A stretch of 64,000 nt of DNA from Candidatus Coatesiibacteriota bacterium (lineage in GTDB: Bacteria > JAFGND01). The notes below the pieces were generated by a model. The model was not told the origin of the DNA. It did no database searches and saw nothing but the letters and a program-made list of their open reading frames with translations. Position 1 is the first letter of the stretch; each line of letters starts with the position of its first letter. Where the stretch lies: contig JAFGND010000035.1 in the NCBI GenBank assembly GCA_016927185.1, positions 11,933 through 75,932 of the forward strand, given 5' to 3'. Shown here piece by piece: positions 7,838-17,360 of the stretch. A program made the position numbers and the translations under genes.

Positions 7838-9577
7838 ATGGAACTAGATAATTGTATTGTTTCTTATGGTGGTTTGAAAGAAAATCCCAGTTTGCACGTA
7901 AACATTACTGCAGTAGAACCATTGAAGCATTTCTTCAAGAGGCTTGAGGTCCTTGATTATGGAACAATGTATATGGCTAAGAAACCTGCTAATGATAATT
8001 ATATCGAATTAATGAAGCAATTCAAGGATTACTATCTGCTGGAATATATATATGAAAATCTTCTTTATCCTTCTTCCTTACTTCAGGCACACAAAAACAT
8101 GAAATTTTCAATGATATTTCTAAGCGATGATGATTGGCAATTTCATATTTATTCAAGATTTCTGGGACATTATTATAATCTTTGCTTGACTACTTATGAA
8201 TGGAGACTGAAGGATTTCAAGAGAGCCGGTTTAAATGCTTATCACATGCAATGGGCAGGAAACCAGAATGTTTACAGGAAAATGGATCTTGAAAAGGAAT
8301 TTGATGTTACATTTATAGGTTCTATTTATGGTCAAAGATACGAAATTATAAAGTATCTTATTAATAATGGTGTCAAGTTAAGAATATTCGGGATAAAACC
8401 CAGGCAGCAGGATTTGCTTGATTATTGGGGAGGTTATGTTTCAACAGAGGAATCTATAGAAATAATTAACAAATCCAAAATAAATCTGAGTTTTTTGTCA
8501 GCAAGTGTAAAGGAATATACTTCCATAAAACTCAGGCTTTTCGAAATCCCTGTCTCAGGAGGTTTTCAGATCTGTGATGACTATGAATATGTATACAAGT
8601 ATTTCAAGAAAGACAAGGAAATCATAACTTTTACGGACAAAAAAGATCTTCTAAACAAGATAAAGTTATATTTGCAAAATAGCAGGAAGAGAGACTTAAT
8701 TTCAGAAAGAGCTTATAAAAGAGCAATTAGTGAACATACCTGGGAAAAGAGATACAAAGGATTATTTGATTATATTAATGTTAATAATGAATTGCATAGA
8801 AAGGTTATCAAACCTCCAATCTCTTTTTCAAAAATACTGGTTTTTTATAATCTAAATATGCAGAATCGTCCAAATTATATAACCTTGAAAGCAATTGAAT
8901 CGCAAATACTTAAGCCATACCAGATTTATTACTACAATCAGGGAAATGCGGTTAACTGCCCGGCAAACTGGAAAGAGATATTTGACAAAGAAGAAATGAA
9001 AGATATAATAGAAGGAAATGAATATGATTATCTGACCTTTATTAAGGATGAAACTCATATGGAACCAGAAAAGATTTGTTTCCAGGCTTATGCACTTGAT
9101 CTAGACAGGGAAGAAAATATTGAAATTAATTTTGCAAGTTGGGGGCTTTACAGGAAAAATCATGGAGAAATCGCTTCCTATCTGCTAAGAGAACAAAGAG
9201 ATTACAGAAATGAAGAAAACCTGGTATGGAAATCAGTCTTTCCGGATTGCGTTATGGTATCGAAAAACAAGGCTTCAAAGGAAAGCGAATTAATTACTGA
9301 ATGGCTTTTAAAGGGTGATGATAATTGGGTGAAGTACATTTTTTCAGATAAAAAAAACTATAGATATATTGATATACTTGTATCTCTGGTCTGGATTCCT
9401 GATAGATGGGCTTTTGAATTATTTGATAGTTATGGAAAAGACTATGCTAACTACCTGATAAAAAGTGGAATCTTGCTTTTAAACAAATCTTTCTATAGAA
9501 GGTTGCTTTTAAAAGATGCTGATTTCAGAAGCTATAGTAAAGAGATTGTGAGAGCAATCAAGCGGAGGATTATTTAA
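7838..9577 (+). CDS. CgeB-like glycosyltransferase with extra C-terminal domain
   Basis: 579-residue cytoplasmic protein. Residues about 150-305 match the CgeB/Glyco_trans_1_2 type: FDVTFIGSIYGQRYEIIKYL, then SKINLSFLSASVKEYTSIKLRLFEIP, the sugar-nucleotide binding half, and ISEHTWEKRYKGLFDYI at its end. The next ~265 residues open with ILVFYNLNMQNRPNYITLKAI and look like a strongly diverged GT-A (family 2-like) domain; this second call is weak. No signal peptide. The next gene begins directly after the stop, so the two are coupled; together they may build or decorate a surface polymer. Confidence 0.72.
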   Translation: MELDNCIVSYGGLKENPSLHVNITAVEPLKHFFKRLEVLDYGTMYMAKKPANDNYIELMKQFKDYYLLEYIYENLLYPSSLLQAHKNMKFSMIFLSDDDWQFHIYSRFLGHYYNLCLTTYEWRLKDFKRAGLNAYHMQWAGNQNVYRKMDLEKEFDVTFIGSIYGQRYEIIKYLINNGVKLRIFGIKPRQQDLLDYWGGYVSTEESIEIINKSKINLSFLSASVKEYTSIKLRLFEIPVSGGFQICDDYEYVYKYFKKDKEIITFTDKKDLLNKIKLYLQNSRKRDLISERAYKRAISEHTWEKRYKGLFDYINVNNELHRKVIKPPISFSKILVFYNLNMQNRPNYITLKAIESQILKPYQIYYYNQGNAVNCPANWKEIFDKEEMKDIIEGNEYDYLTFIKDETHMEPEKICFQAYALDLDREENIEINFASWGLYRKNHGEIASYLLREQRDYRNEENLVWKSVFPDCVMVSKNKASKESELITEWLLKGDDNWVKYIFSDKKNYRYIDILVSLVWIPDRWAFELFDSYGKDYANYLIKSGILLLNKSFYRRLLLKDADFRSYSKEIVRAIKRRII

Positions 9578-11626
9578 TTGATTGTTACCTTGATAATCAT
9601 ATTACTGTTTTTTAGTTATAATAACTTGTTCGCATATGTAGGACCTGGAGCCGGTTTTGCGTTTGTTGGCAGTTTTTTCATATTATTTATAAGTCTTTTT
9701 ATTGCATTTCTTGCTTTATTATCTTTGCCATTGAGACTTCTATTTAAGAGGATTTTTGGAAAGCGATTGGTAAAAAAACCAAGATTCAAGAAGATAATAA
9801 TAATAGGTTTTGATGGTATGGACTATGGCTTGACAAGTGACTGGATTGAAAAGGGATATCTTCCTCACCTCAAAGAAATAGCTGATAAAGGGAGTTATCT
9901 TCCACTCAGGACAACAACTCCTTCCATCAGTCCTGTCGCATGGTCATCGTTTCAGACTGGAGTACATCCAGCAAAGCACAATATATTCGATTTCTTGGCA
10001 AGAAATCCTCAGAAATACGAGATTGATTTATCATCTGCAAGAGTTTTCAGTCCTTCGAAACACTTTAAAATAGGGAAGTATAGAATCCCCAGGAATAAAG
10101 GTGGAGTAAGATTACTGAGAGGTTCCAAACCATTCTGGATTTATCTGGGAGAACATGGAATATTAAGCCAGATTATAAGAGTTCCAATTACATTTCCTCC
10201 AGAATCTTTTGCTGGAATGTCTCTTTCAGCAATGTGTACTCCTGATATTTTGGGGACACAGGGAACATTCTATTATTGTTTTGAAGAAGAAGAAGGATTA
10301 GAATATGGGAGATCGCTTAGAGTAAGAAGGGATAATAACAAGGTTTCTTTCTTGCTGGAAGGGCCTCAGAATCCTTTTTCTGATAACGGAGATATCCTGA
10401 AAGTCCCAGTAAGTCTGATTCTTGGAACGAAGAATGCTGATATGCATATCAACGGAGTCTCATATAAACTTGAAATCAATAAGTATTCTGAATGGATAAG
10501 AATTAATTTCAAGATGCCTTTTGGAAAGAAATTTTCAGGTATTGCTCTTTTTTACTTGATTTCAGTAAAGCCATTCAAGATGTATATTTCTCCAATTCAG
10601 ATTGATCCTGAAAATCCTGTTTTACCTATATCTGCCCCATTGTACTATTCTAGCTATATAGCCAAGAAGAATGGTCTTTTTTCAACGCTAGGATTAGCAG
10701 AAGACACATGGGGATTAGAGAGTGGCATTTTGACTGAAGAAGCATTCTGTAATCAAGTCCAGATAATTCATGAAGAGAGAAAGAAGATGTTCTTTGACGC
10801 TCTTGATAAGAAACATGATGGACTGGTTTGTTGCGTATTTGATTTTACTGACAGATTACAGCATACTTTCTTCAGATATATTGATGAATCGCATCCTCAA
10901 TTCAGGGAAAGCAAAATCAATGTAATACTTGAATCCTATAAAGAAGCCGATAAAATAGTTGGAAATGTCATAAAGCATGAGAATAAAGACACTCTCATCA
11001 TGATAATTTCCGATCATGGATTCAAGAGTTTCAGAAGATGTGTTGATATAAACAGATGGTTATCTGATCAAGGATACCTGGTTTTGAAAGAAGCTGAAAG
11101 CAAGAGTGAATATCTGCAAAATATTGACTGGGAAAAAACAAGAGCGTATGCATTTGGATTATCAGGTTTATATATAAATCTCGAAGGAAGAGAAGGAAAG
11201 GGGACAGTAAAAAAAGAAGAATATTACATATTGAGACAGGAAATAAAAAACAAACTTGAGAAACTTATGGATAAAGAGAAAGAGTGTTACGCAATAAAAG
11301 AAGCTATACTGCCAGATGATATTTACAAAGGTCCTTACATTAAGAATGCTCCGGACATTATTATTGGATACAATGAAGGATATAGAATAAGCTGGACTTC
11401 TGTTGTAGGGGGAATTGGCAAGAAAGTATTTGAAGATAATAACAAATATTGGTCTGGGGATCATTCAATTCATCCTGCCCTTGTAGACGGGGTATTTTTT
11501 TCAAGTAATGAATTGAATGCAGAGACAATTAAAATGATAGATATAGCTCCTATAATCCTTGATTTATGGGGTATTAAAATACCTGATTATATGGATGGAG
11601 AAGTGCTAAGTTTTAAGGAGAAATGA
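9578..11626 (+). CDS. Membrane-anchored alkaline-phosphatase-superfamily phosphodiesterase
   Basis: 682 residues, TTG start right after the preceding stop, with GGAGG nine bases upstream. An N-terminal signal/anchor and a second hydrophobic helix (to about residue 60) precede a type I phosphodiesterase/nucleotide pyrophosphatase domain. Metal and catalytic motifs are visible: IIIGFDGMDYG, the nucleophile region TTTPSISPVAWSSFQTGVH, DFTDRLQHTFF, MIISDHGFKSF and GDHSIHP. Predicted to hydrolyse a phosphodiester or pyrophosphate outside the cytoplasm, perhaps a nucleotide sugar, lipid head group or phosphoglycan, given its glycosyltransferase neighbour. The substrate is unknown. Confidence 0.85.
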   Translation: MIVTLIIILLFFSYNNLFAYVGPGAGFAFVGSFFILFISLFIAFLALLSLPLRLLFKRIFGKRLVKKPRFKKIIIIGFDGMDYGLTSDWIEKGYLPHLKEIADKGSYLPLRTTTPSISPVAWSSFQTGVHPAKHNIFDFLARNPQKYEIDLSSARVFSPSKHFKIGKYRIPRNKGGVRLLRGSKPFWIYLGEHGILSQIIRVPITFPPESFAGMSLSAMCTPDILGTQGTFYYCFEEEEGLEYGRSLRVRRDNNKVSFLLEGPQNPFSDNGDILKVPVSLILGTKNADMHINGVSYKLEINKYSEWIRINFKMPFGKKFSGIALFYLISVKPFKMYISPIQIDPENPVLPISAPLYYSSYIAKKNGLFSTLGLAEDTWGLESGILTEEAFCNQVQIIHEERKKMFFDALDKKHDGLVCCVFDFTDRLQHTFFRYIDESHPQFRESKINVILESYKEADKIVGNVIKHENKDTLIMIISDHGFKSFRRCVDINRWLSDQGYLVLKEAESKSEYLQNIDWEKTRAYAFGLSGLYINLEGREGKGTVKKEEYYILRQEIKNKLEKLMDKEKECYAIKEAILPDDIYKGPYIKNAPDIIIGYNEGYRISWTSVVGGIGKKVFEDNNKYWSGDHSIHPALVDGVFFSSNELNAETIKMIDIAPIILDLWGIKIPDYMDGEVLSFKEK

Positions 11627-13041
11627 TGAATTGCCTTCTCGTTTTATTGTTGTCTTCTTTCCTTATTAATGAAACAGAATGGTCACCATTAATAGATATC
11701 AGCCAGGGATGGTTCGAAAACTCATTACCAACAGCAATATCTGCTAATTCTGACACAGTATGGACTTTTTTTCAGGAGATGTATAATGTACAGTCTTCTG
11801 GTGATGTTTTTGGAATTACTTATACTGTTGAAGATGTTTTAGGACAAAAACAGAATATAAGCAGGAAGGAAGATAGGTATAATGGACATGCAATAGGTTG
11901 TATTGATGATTTAAACAGGATATGGGTTGTATGGAATGAGAATTACAATTATATGACTTCTATCCATGGAAAATATAGAGATGGAGGAAACTGGAGTAGT
12001 GACATAAAAATCTCAGGAGATAATATAAAATGCTGGTGGCCTTATGCACAGATAGATTCCACGAAAAGACTTAATATAATCTACTGTAACGATTTTTCCA
12101 GTACAATCCAGAATATAGTACTTGTAACATATAAATCCACAGAAGGTTTTAGTAATCCTTTGTTCATATCAAATGAATCATATTATGATCATGATCCTTC
12201 ATTGACACCAGGTAATAATGGAAAAGTAATGATAGCATGGGAAAGGCATTTTGATTCTGATAATTGCAAAATTTTGTACTCTATAGGTGAAAAGGAAGCT
12301 TTCTCTATACCCGACACGATAGCAGAAGCTCCTTCCGGAATAAAAGATTGTGAGGTTGATATAAGTTATTACAAGGGAAGATATCATGCTTTCTGGACAA
12401 GAATGAATAATGCAGGTGAACAATATTTGCTATGGAGTAATCTGGATCCCCAGACAGCCAAATGGACAAATCCCCAGAGAATTGATGATGGCTACAAGGA
12501 ACAGAGAGCAAAATCACTAAACAGTTCATATTCTGGAAGGCTTTATGTTGCTTATACAATTATTGAAAATGACAGGGCTTATAGAAGAATTGCAGTTAAA
12601 TATTATGATGGAGAACAATGGTCTAACAGAGAATTTTTGACTGAAGAAGATAAAACTTGTGATCATGTATATTTAACTAATTGGGGAAATTCAATATGGG
12701 CAGTATTCTGTCATCTTGAAAATAATAATAGCAGGATTTATGCAAGATATCTCAAGCAGAACGCTTCTTTCAATAAAAAAAGGATAATTAAGGCTGAAAA
12801 ATCCCCTTGTACAATTTTATTTGAAAATCCAGTCAGAAGAAACTCACATATTAATCTGGAATCAGTGAATGATGGGAGAATGATAATAATTGATTTGAAT
12901 GGGAAAGTAAAGGAAAGTATTTATCTTGCAAAAGGTAAATCAAGAATTAGATGCAATTTATCAAGTGGTGTTTATTATTTTGTTTTTGAAAGCTCAGGAA
13001 GTGCTATCAAGACAGTAAAAAAAGCTGTTGTTATAGAGTAG
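11623..13041 (+). CDS. Secreted beta-propeller-like protein with C-terminal sorting-type domain
   Basis: 472 residues. A short hydrophobic N-terminus (CLLVLLLSSFLIN) acts as signal peptide. The body has repeating short blades of the type IGCIDDLNRIWVVWNENYN and RLYVAYTIIENDRAYRRIAV, as in sialidase-like six-bladed propellers, but I cannot place sialidase catalytic residues. The last ~75 residues (IDLNGKVKESIYL ... LSSGVYYFVFES) resemble a Por/type IX secretion sorting tail, suggesting cell-surface display. The start overlaps the phosphodiesterase stop by 4 bases, with AAGGAG upstream. Confidence 0.7.
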   Translation: MMNCLLVLLLSSFLINETEWSPLIDISQGWFENSLPTAISANSDTVWTFFQEMYNVQSSGDVFGITYTVEDVLGQKQNISRKEDRYNGHAIGCIDDLNRIWVVWNENYNYMTSIHGKYRDGGNWSSDIKISGDNIKCWWPYAQIDSTKRLNIIYCNDFSSTIQNIVLVTYKSTEGFSNPLFISNESYYDHDPSLTPGNNGKVMIAWERHFDSDNCKILYSIGEKEAFSIPDTIAEAPSGIKDCEVDISYYKGRYHAFWTRMNNAGEQYLLWSNLDPQTAKWTNPQRIDDGYKEQRAKSLNSSYSGRLYVAYTIIENDRAYRRIAVKYYDGEQWSNREFLTEEDKTCDHVYLTNWGNSIWAVFCHLENNNSRIYARYLKQNASFNKKRIIKAEKSPCTILFENPVRRNSHINLESVNDGRMIIIDLNGKVKESIYLAKGKSRIRCNLSSGVYYFVFESSGSAIKTVKKAVVIE

Positions 13042-13102
13042 GTTTTTCACTGAAAGCATACAACATAATCCTGAATAAAATTCATAACCATCTTCAAATT
13101 AC

Positions 13103-13108
13103 TTGACA
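13103..13108 (+). promoter_or_regulatory. Possible -35-like TTGACA box upstream of the DUF1844-gcvT gene
   Basis: TTGACA, closely followed by a second TTGACG at 13111, lies about 60 bases before the ATG at 13169. No standard -10 hexamer is visible at 17 bases. Confidence 0.3.
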
Positions 13109-13168
13109 AATTGACGTTTAAAATTCGCAAAAGCATGAAAAATCCCAATCAGATTTAGGGAGGTTATT

Positions 13169-14614
13169 ATGTTTTCTGATACCATCAACAAGAGTGATTT
13201 ATTATTCAAGGGATTGGTAGCATCTTTTCAGGATATTGCACTGCAAGGACTAGGCAAGGTTGCAAGTCATCACAGTGGAAAGATAGAGATAAATCTTGAT
13301 GAAGCTTCATATGCCATAGATACATTAACAATGCTTCAGGAAAAAACAGTTAATAATTTAAAGGAGGAGGAAGCCAGAGAACTTAATTCCCTGATTCACT
13401 ATCTCAGAATGAATTATCTTGATGTATTGAAAGAAAACCAGAAGGATTCTGGAAATAGCAGGAATTCTGAAGATACCAAACCTAACAATACAAATAATAC
13501 TGAGAAGAAAGAGAATGAAATGAAAAGAACTCCATTTTATAAATTTCATAAGGAGATGGGAGGCAAACTGGTTCCGTTTGCTGGATTTGAGATGCCAGTC
13601 CAGTATGAAGGCATAAATCAGGAGCATTTGCATGTAAGAAATAAGGTTGGTGTTTTTGATGTTTCGCATATGGGTGAATTCTATATAAAAGGGGAGGATG
13701 CAGAGAAATTTGTTTCATATATTACCTGTAACAATCCTGAAGAGCTGGGTCCCCATGGTGTCCAATATAGCGCATTTACAATGCCTCATAGTGGTCTGGT
13801 TGATGACCTGCTTGTATATAAAAGATCAGATGGCTTTCTTCTGGTTGTAAATGCAGCTAACATAGATAAAGACTGGCAATGGGTAAACAAGCAGAAAGAT
13901 GGTTTTAAGGTAGAACTGGAAAATATAAGTGATAAAACAGCACAACTTGCTATCCAGGGACCTTTAGCTGAACCATTGACTGAAAAACTTACTGGATTAA
14001 AACTAACTGAAGTTCCTTTCTATGAATCTCGGGATTTCAAGATGTATGGCGAGAACGTACTTCTTTCAAGAACTGGTTATACGGGCGAAGATGGATTTGA
14101 ACTGTATTTCTCTCCTGAAATTGCAGATAAAGTATGGAGTGATTTATTTGAGGCAGGGAAGGAGTTTAATCTGAAACCGATAGGTCTAGGTGCAAGGGAT
14201 TCCCTAAGACTTGAGATGAAATACTGTCTTTATGGGCATGATATTGACGAGACAACATCTCCACTGGAAGCTGGTCTTGGGTGGATTGTCAAGCTTGATA
14301 AAGGTGATTTCATAGGCAAGGAAGTCCTGCTGAAGCAGAAAGATGAGAAACCAAAAAGGAAGCTTGTCTGCATCACAATGCTGGATAAGGCAATTCCAAG
14401 ACAGCATTACAAGATTCTGTCGGTTATCAAGGAGGATATAGGTGAGGTTACAAGTGGCATAATGTCTCCTTCGCTTAACAAAGGCATAGCACTAGGTTAT
14501 GTAAAGACTGAGTATTCAAAAATCGGTAATAAGGTTTTAATAGAAATAAGGGATAAGCATTTTGAAGCGGAAATTGTAAAACCGCCATTTTGGAAAAGTG
14601 GATCACATAAGTAA
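13169..14614 (+). CDS. gcvT: DUF1844 domain fused to glycine cleavage T protein (aminomethyltransferase)
   Basis: GcvT takes the methylamine carried on lipoyl-GcvH and transfers the methylene to tetrahydrofolate, releasing ammonia. Residues 1-90 are a DUF1844 domain (LLFKGLVASFQDIALQGLG, IDTLTMLQEKTVNNL). Residues 91-117 are a polar N/K/E/T-rich linker. GcvT proper starts at M118 (base 13520) and is complete: VFDVSHMGEF, LVVNAANIDKDW, LAIQGPLA, SRTGYTGEDGFELYF, GARDSLRLE and YGHDIDETTSPLEAGLGW. A strong AGGGAGG precedes ATG 13169; no strong site precedes M118, favouring a real fusion. gcvH follows after 11 bases; gcvP is not in the window. Confidence 0.92.
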   Translation: MFSDTINKSDLLFKGLVASFQDIALQGLGKVASHHSGKIEINLDEASYAIDTLTMLQEKTVNNLKEEEARELNSLIHYLRMNYLDVLKENQKDSGNSRNSEDTKPNNTNNTEKKENEMKRTPFYKFHKEMGGKLVPFAGFEMPVQYEGINQEHLHVRNKVGVFDVSHMGEFYIKGEDAEKFVSYITCNNPEELGPHGVQYSAFTMPHSGLVDDLLVYKRSDGFLLVVNAANIDKDWQWVNKQKDGFKVELENISDKTAQLAIQGPLAEPLTEKLTGLKLTEVPFYESRDFKMYGENVLLSRTGYTGEDGFELYFSPEIADKVWSDLFEAGKEFNLKPIGLGARDSLRLEMKYCLYGHDIDETTSPLEAGLGWIVKLDKGDFIGKEVLLKQKDEKPKRKLVCITMLDKAIPRQHYKILSVIKEDIGEVTSGIMSPSLNKGIALGYVKTEYSKIGNKVLIEIRDKHFEAEIVKPPFWKSGSHK

Positions 14615-14625
14615 AGGAGTAAAAC

Positions 14626-15027
14626 ATGGGTTATTCGATTCCTGATAATCTTAAGTATGCAAAATCACATGAATGGGTAAAGGTTGATGGAAATATTGTC
14701 ACAGTTGGAATAACTGATTATGCACAACATGAGCTTGATAGTATTCAGTTTGTCGAGTTTCCTGGAATAGGTGAGGAAATTGAAGCTGGTGAAGTACTTG
14801 GGGCTGTTGAAGCAGTCAAGGCAGCTGAAGATCTAATTTGTCCAGTTTCCGGAAAAGTAGTTGAAATAAATGAAGTACTGGAAGAAGAAGGAAGTGCAAT
14901 ACATAAAGATCCTTATGGAGCTGGCTGGCTTGTAAAGCTTGAATGTGATCCTTCTTTACTGGTAAAAGAGCTCAAGGAACATATGAATGCAACACAATAT
15001 AAGGATTTTATTGAAAAAGAAAGCTAG
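14626..15027 (+). CDS. gcvH: Glycine cleavage system H protein
   Basis: Lipoyl carrier of the glycine cleavage system, shuttling intermediates between the P, T and L proteins. The 133 residues are the usual length. The lipoylation site is in GAVEAVKAAED (lysine of VKAA; the family is typically ESVKAASD). Other conserved parts are HEWVKVDGNIVTVGITDYAQ and PYGAGWLVKLE. AAGGAG lies just before the ATG. It is 11 bases after gcvT and clearly in the same operon; a hairpin that could act as terminator or attenuator follows. Confidence 0.96.
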   Translation: MGYSIPDNLKYAKSHEWVKVDGNIVTVGITDYAQHELDSIQFVEFPGIGEEIEAGEVLGAVEAVKAAEDLICPVSGKVVEINEVLEEEGSAIHKDPYGAGWLVKLECDPSLLVKELKEHMNATQYKDFIEKES

Positions 15028-15035
15028 GAATTAGG

Positions 15036-15072
15036 GAGCGATCGATAATGCTGGGTTATTTATTGATCGCTC
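15036..15072 (+). promoter_or_regulatory. Hairpin enclosing the EamA start codon
   Basis: Perfect 8-base arms GAGCGATC (15036-15043) and GATCGCTC (15065-15072) enclose a loop holding the ATG at 15048; a second weaker pairing (GATAAT with ATTTAT) is possible inside. The left arm covers part of the likely ribosome-binding site. A short T-rich run follows. It may attenuate transcription after gcvTH, or mask translation of the EamA gene. Confidence 0.45.
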
Positions 15073-15473
15073 TTTCTGTTATTTCATGGGGATTATGGGG
15101 ATTTACTGGGAAGCTTGCCACCAGACATAATAATGCCCTGGTAATAACTGCAATCACAAGTATACTTTCCCCTCTTGCAAGTATCGTCTTATATATTCTT
15201 ATTAAAACAAAAGGGATTGAAATAAACATTACAGGCAGATCCTTTCTACTGATTGGATTGACCGCCTTGATGGGGATATTCGGAAGTATTTTTTTCTATA
15301 TGGCACTGCAGAAAACTCAGCTGTCAGTCGTCATAGCTCTTACAGCTTTATATCCAGTTATAACAGTACTTCTTGCGATAATTTTCCTGAAAGAACCGTT
15401 TCCATTCTATAAATGGATCGGTCTTTTCATAATAATAATAGGAGCTATCCTTGTAACTTGGGAACATCAATAA
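15048..15473 (+). CDS. EamA-type membrane transporter, single-domain
   Basis: 141-residue integral membrane protein with about five hydrophobic helices, equal to one EamA half of a drug/metabolite transporter. Seen: GLWGFTGKLATRHNNALV near the start, LMGIFGSIFFYMALQKTQLSVV and LTALYPVITVLLAIIFLKEP, the conserved end of an EamA unit. One-domain members are thought to act as dimers. The substrate is unknown. It lies 20 bases after gcvH and its start codon is inside a hairpin. Confidence 0.83.
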   Translation: MLGYLLIALSVISWGLWGFTGKLATRHNNALVITAITSILSPLASIVLYILIKTKGIEINITGRSFLLIGLTALMGIFGSIFFYMALQKTQLSVVIALTALYPVITVLLAIIFLKEPFPFYKWIGLFIIIIGAILVTWEHQ

Positions 15474-15886
15474 AGTTACGTCCTCACCACATTCTTTGTC
15501 TTCACGGCTTCAAGGGACTTGGGTATAGTGAAGATTTCATAAAACAGATGCAGGAAATATCTGACAAGATAAAAAGAGAAAGACATGTAAAAATATCTTT
15601 CATATTTGATTTAGATATCTTGTGTCATTCCTGTACAGAAGACAACAGGAAGGCATGTCTGCAACAGAATTCGCTCTCCAGGCTAATAGATAAAAGGCTC
15701 AAGAAGAAACTGAAAGGACTTCTCAGAAGAGAAACCAGCTTGACTTTTTTTCTTGAGAAACTTTATAAAACTATATCTGCAAGAAAAATGGATTATATTT
15801 GCAGAGGTTGTGAGTGGAAAAAATTCGGATATTGCAGGGAAGGATATTTGAAGAAGAGGTTGATGCTAGAAAAGGAGATCACTTAG
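15458..15886 (+). CDS. DUF1284 cysteine-rich protein
   Basis: Small protein (142 residues from TTG 15458) of the DUF1284 family, thought to bind an iron-sulfur cluster or metal. It opens with the family signature LRPHHILCLHGFKGLGYSE and holds further cysteines in DILCHSCTEDNRKAC and YICRGCEWKKFGYC. The frame extends to ATG 15413 inside the EamA gene, but family similarity begins only around 15470, where ATA overlaps the EamA stop. The TTG is the best canonical choice, not a certain one. The next gene starts 1 base after its stop codon. Biochemical role unknown. Confidence 0.75.
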   Translation: MGTSIKLRPHHILCLHGFKGLGYSEDFIKQMQEISDKIKRERHVKISFIFDLDILCHSCTEDNRKACLQQNSLSRLIDKRLKKKLKGLLRRETSLTFFLEKLYKTISARKMDYICRGCEWKKFGYCREGYLKKRLMLEKEIT

Positions 15887-15887
15887 A

Positions 15888-17342
15888 GTGGTGAAATTTT
15901 ACATTTGTATAGTTATTTTTTTATCTTCTGATGTTTTATTTTGCTCAATATGGCCTGTCTGGAGAGGGAATACTCAAAGAAATGGTTTCATGCCTTTACC
16001 AGCTATAGATAATCCTGTTTTAAAATGGGATCGAGATCTAGGTTATAGAAAATCATCAATAGATATTAATAAGAGGATTTACACTTATGATGATGAAAAC
16101 CTATTAAATTATGACTATAATGGAAACTGTAATTGGAAAGAAAAAAGAGACACTTCCGCAGTGATTGAATTTATAATGGCGGATAGTCTATATGCTTTGA
16201 GTTATCTTAGTTATAGCGGTACTAGTTATATTTCCAAATTGCTTGTTTATAATCCTGATCATGAAATACTCTGGAAAGATGGATTTTCAGGAGAAGCATC
16301 TTATGAGCTAATGTATTTTAATACTATATTAAGGAATAGAAATATTTGGGTAGTAGGCATTGTCAATTCACAGGACTTATATGAAGAGGGAATTATTTGT
16401 GCTTACAAGGATTCAGGAGAAAAAATTTGGAGTATTTGCTTTTTTGGATGTTTTAAAACTGGTGGAAATTCTAATCTTGAATGTATGTCTATCGATAAAA
16501 ATAATACTGTATATATTGCTTTATGCATTGACAGGTATTCTGAGAAAAGACTGATTTATGCTGTAGATAATGGGAGAATTGTTTGGCAAAAGGATTATGG
16601 CGAAAATGTAGTATTATTTGATGCTCCAGTTCTTGATGATAGTAATGAAGAAACGTATGTTTATTTGACTTATAATGAATTGGAAAATAATAAGACTCTT
16701 CTTCAATGTATAAATGGATTTAATGCGAATATTCTATGGAATTTTGAGAGAGAATTTTGTAATGAACCTCTACCACCTGCAATAGGAAAATCAGGTAATA
16801 TCTACATTCCTGATGTTACTTTTTTATCTAAAACTAACAAATTAGGTGAGAAAATCTCTGAAAAAGTATTAGCAGATACTATTATATCACCCCCTGTAAT
16901 AGATGAAGATGAGAACATATATATAGTTACGAAAGAAAAAGTTATATCATTTGATTTGAATTTTAAAGAAAGATGGGAATTATCAATTGATGGTTTTAGG
17001 AGAGGAGTTAATATAAAGCTAGGAGAAGGTAAAACAATATTTGTTGGTAATCTCTGTTGCATCAGAGATAAAACTGGCATAGAAGTATCATATCCCAAAT
17101 CCTACTCTCTACCAATAAAGATATCTCTGTCTTGTTCCCCAAATCCTTTCAGGGATAAACTGAAGATAGATTTACAGTCGTCATCTGATGAAGATCTGAA
17201 GATTTACGATATCACCGGAAGGTTGTTGCTGAACAAGAGCTTTTCAAAAGGCAAGCACAGTTTTGTCTGGAAAGCATCTACCAGCGGAGTTTTCATAATA
17301 AAATTCGGAAAGGAAGTGAAAAAAGCTGTCAGGTTAGAATAG
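15888..17342 (+). CDS. Secreted PQQ-like beta-propeller protein with sorting-type C-terminus
   Basis: 484 residues, GTG start (15888, with a second in-frame GTG at 15891) after AAAGGAG. The signal peptide is VKFYICIVIFLSSDVLFC. The mature start WPVWRGNTQRNGF is typical of PQQ-repeat/quinoprotein-like propellers, as are repeated blades such as IWSICFFG and NILWNFEREF. No cofactor residues could be confirmed. The last ~75 residues (LSCSPNPFRDKLKIDL, YDITGRLLL, SGVFIIKFG) form a Por/type IX-like sorting tail. Probably a cell-surface protein; function unknown. Confidence 0.75.
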   Translation: MVKFYICIVIFLSSDVLFCSIWPVWRGNTQRNGFMPLPAIDNPVLKWDRDLGYRKSSIDINKRIYTYDDENLLNYDYNGNCNWKEKRDTSAVIEFIMADSLYALSYLSYSGTSYISKLLVYNPDHEILWKDGFSGEASYELMYFNTILRNRNIWVVGIVNSQDLYEEGIICAYKDSGEKIWSICFFGCFKTGGNSNLECMSIDKNNTVYIALCIDRYSEKRLIYAVDNGRIVWQKDYGENVVLFDAPVLDDSNEETYVYLTYNELENNKTLLQCINGFNANILWNFEREFCNEPLPPAIGKSGNIYIPDVTFLSKTNKLGEKISEKVLADTIISPPVIDEDENIYIVTKEKVISFDLNFKERWELSIDGFRRGVNIKLGEGKTIFVGNLCCIRDKTGIEVSYPKSYSLPIKISLSCSPNPFRDKLKIDLQSSSDEDLKIYDITGRLLLNKSFSKGKHSFVWKASTSGVFIIKFGKEVKKAVRLE

Positions 17343-17360
17343 ACTTATTTATAAGCCTAT
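17339..17360. terminator. Candidate bidirectional terminator hairpin
   Basis: ATAG-A-CTTAT / ATAAG-C-CTAT pairs with a TT loop and one mismatch, overlapping the stop codons of the two convergent genes. A short T-run follows on the plus strand. Weak, because the stem is AT-rich. Confidence 0.4.
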
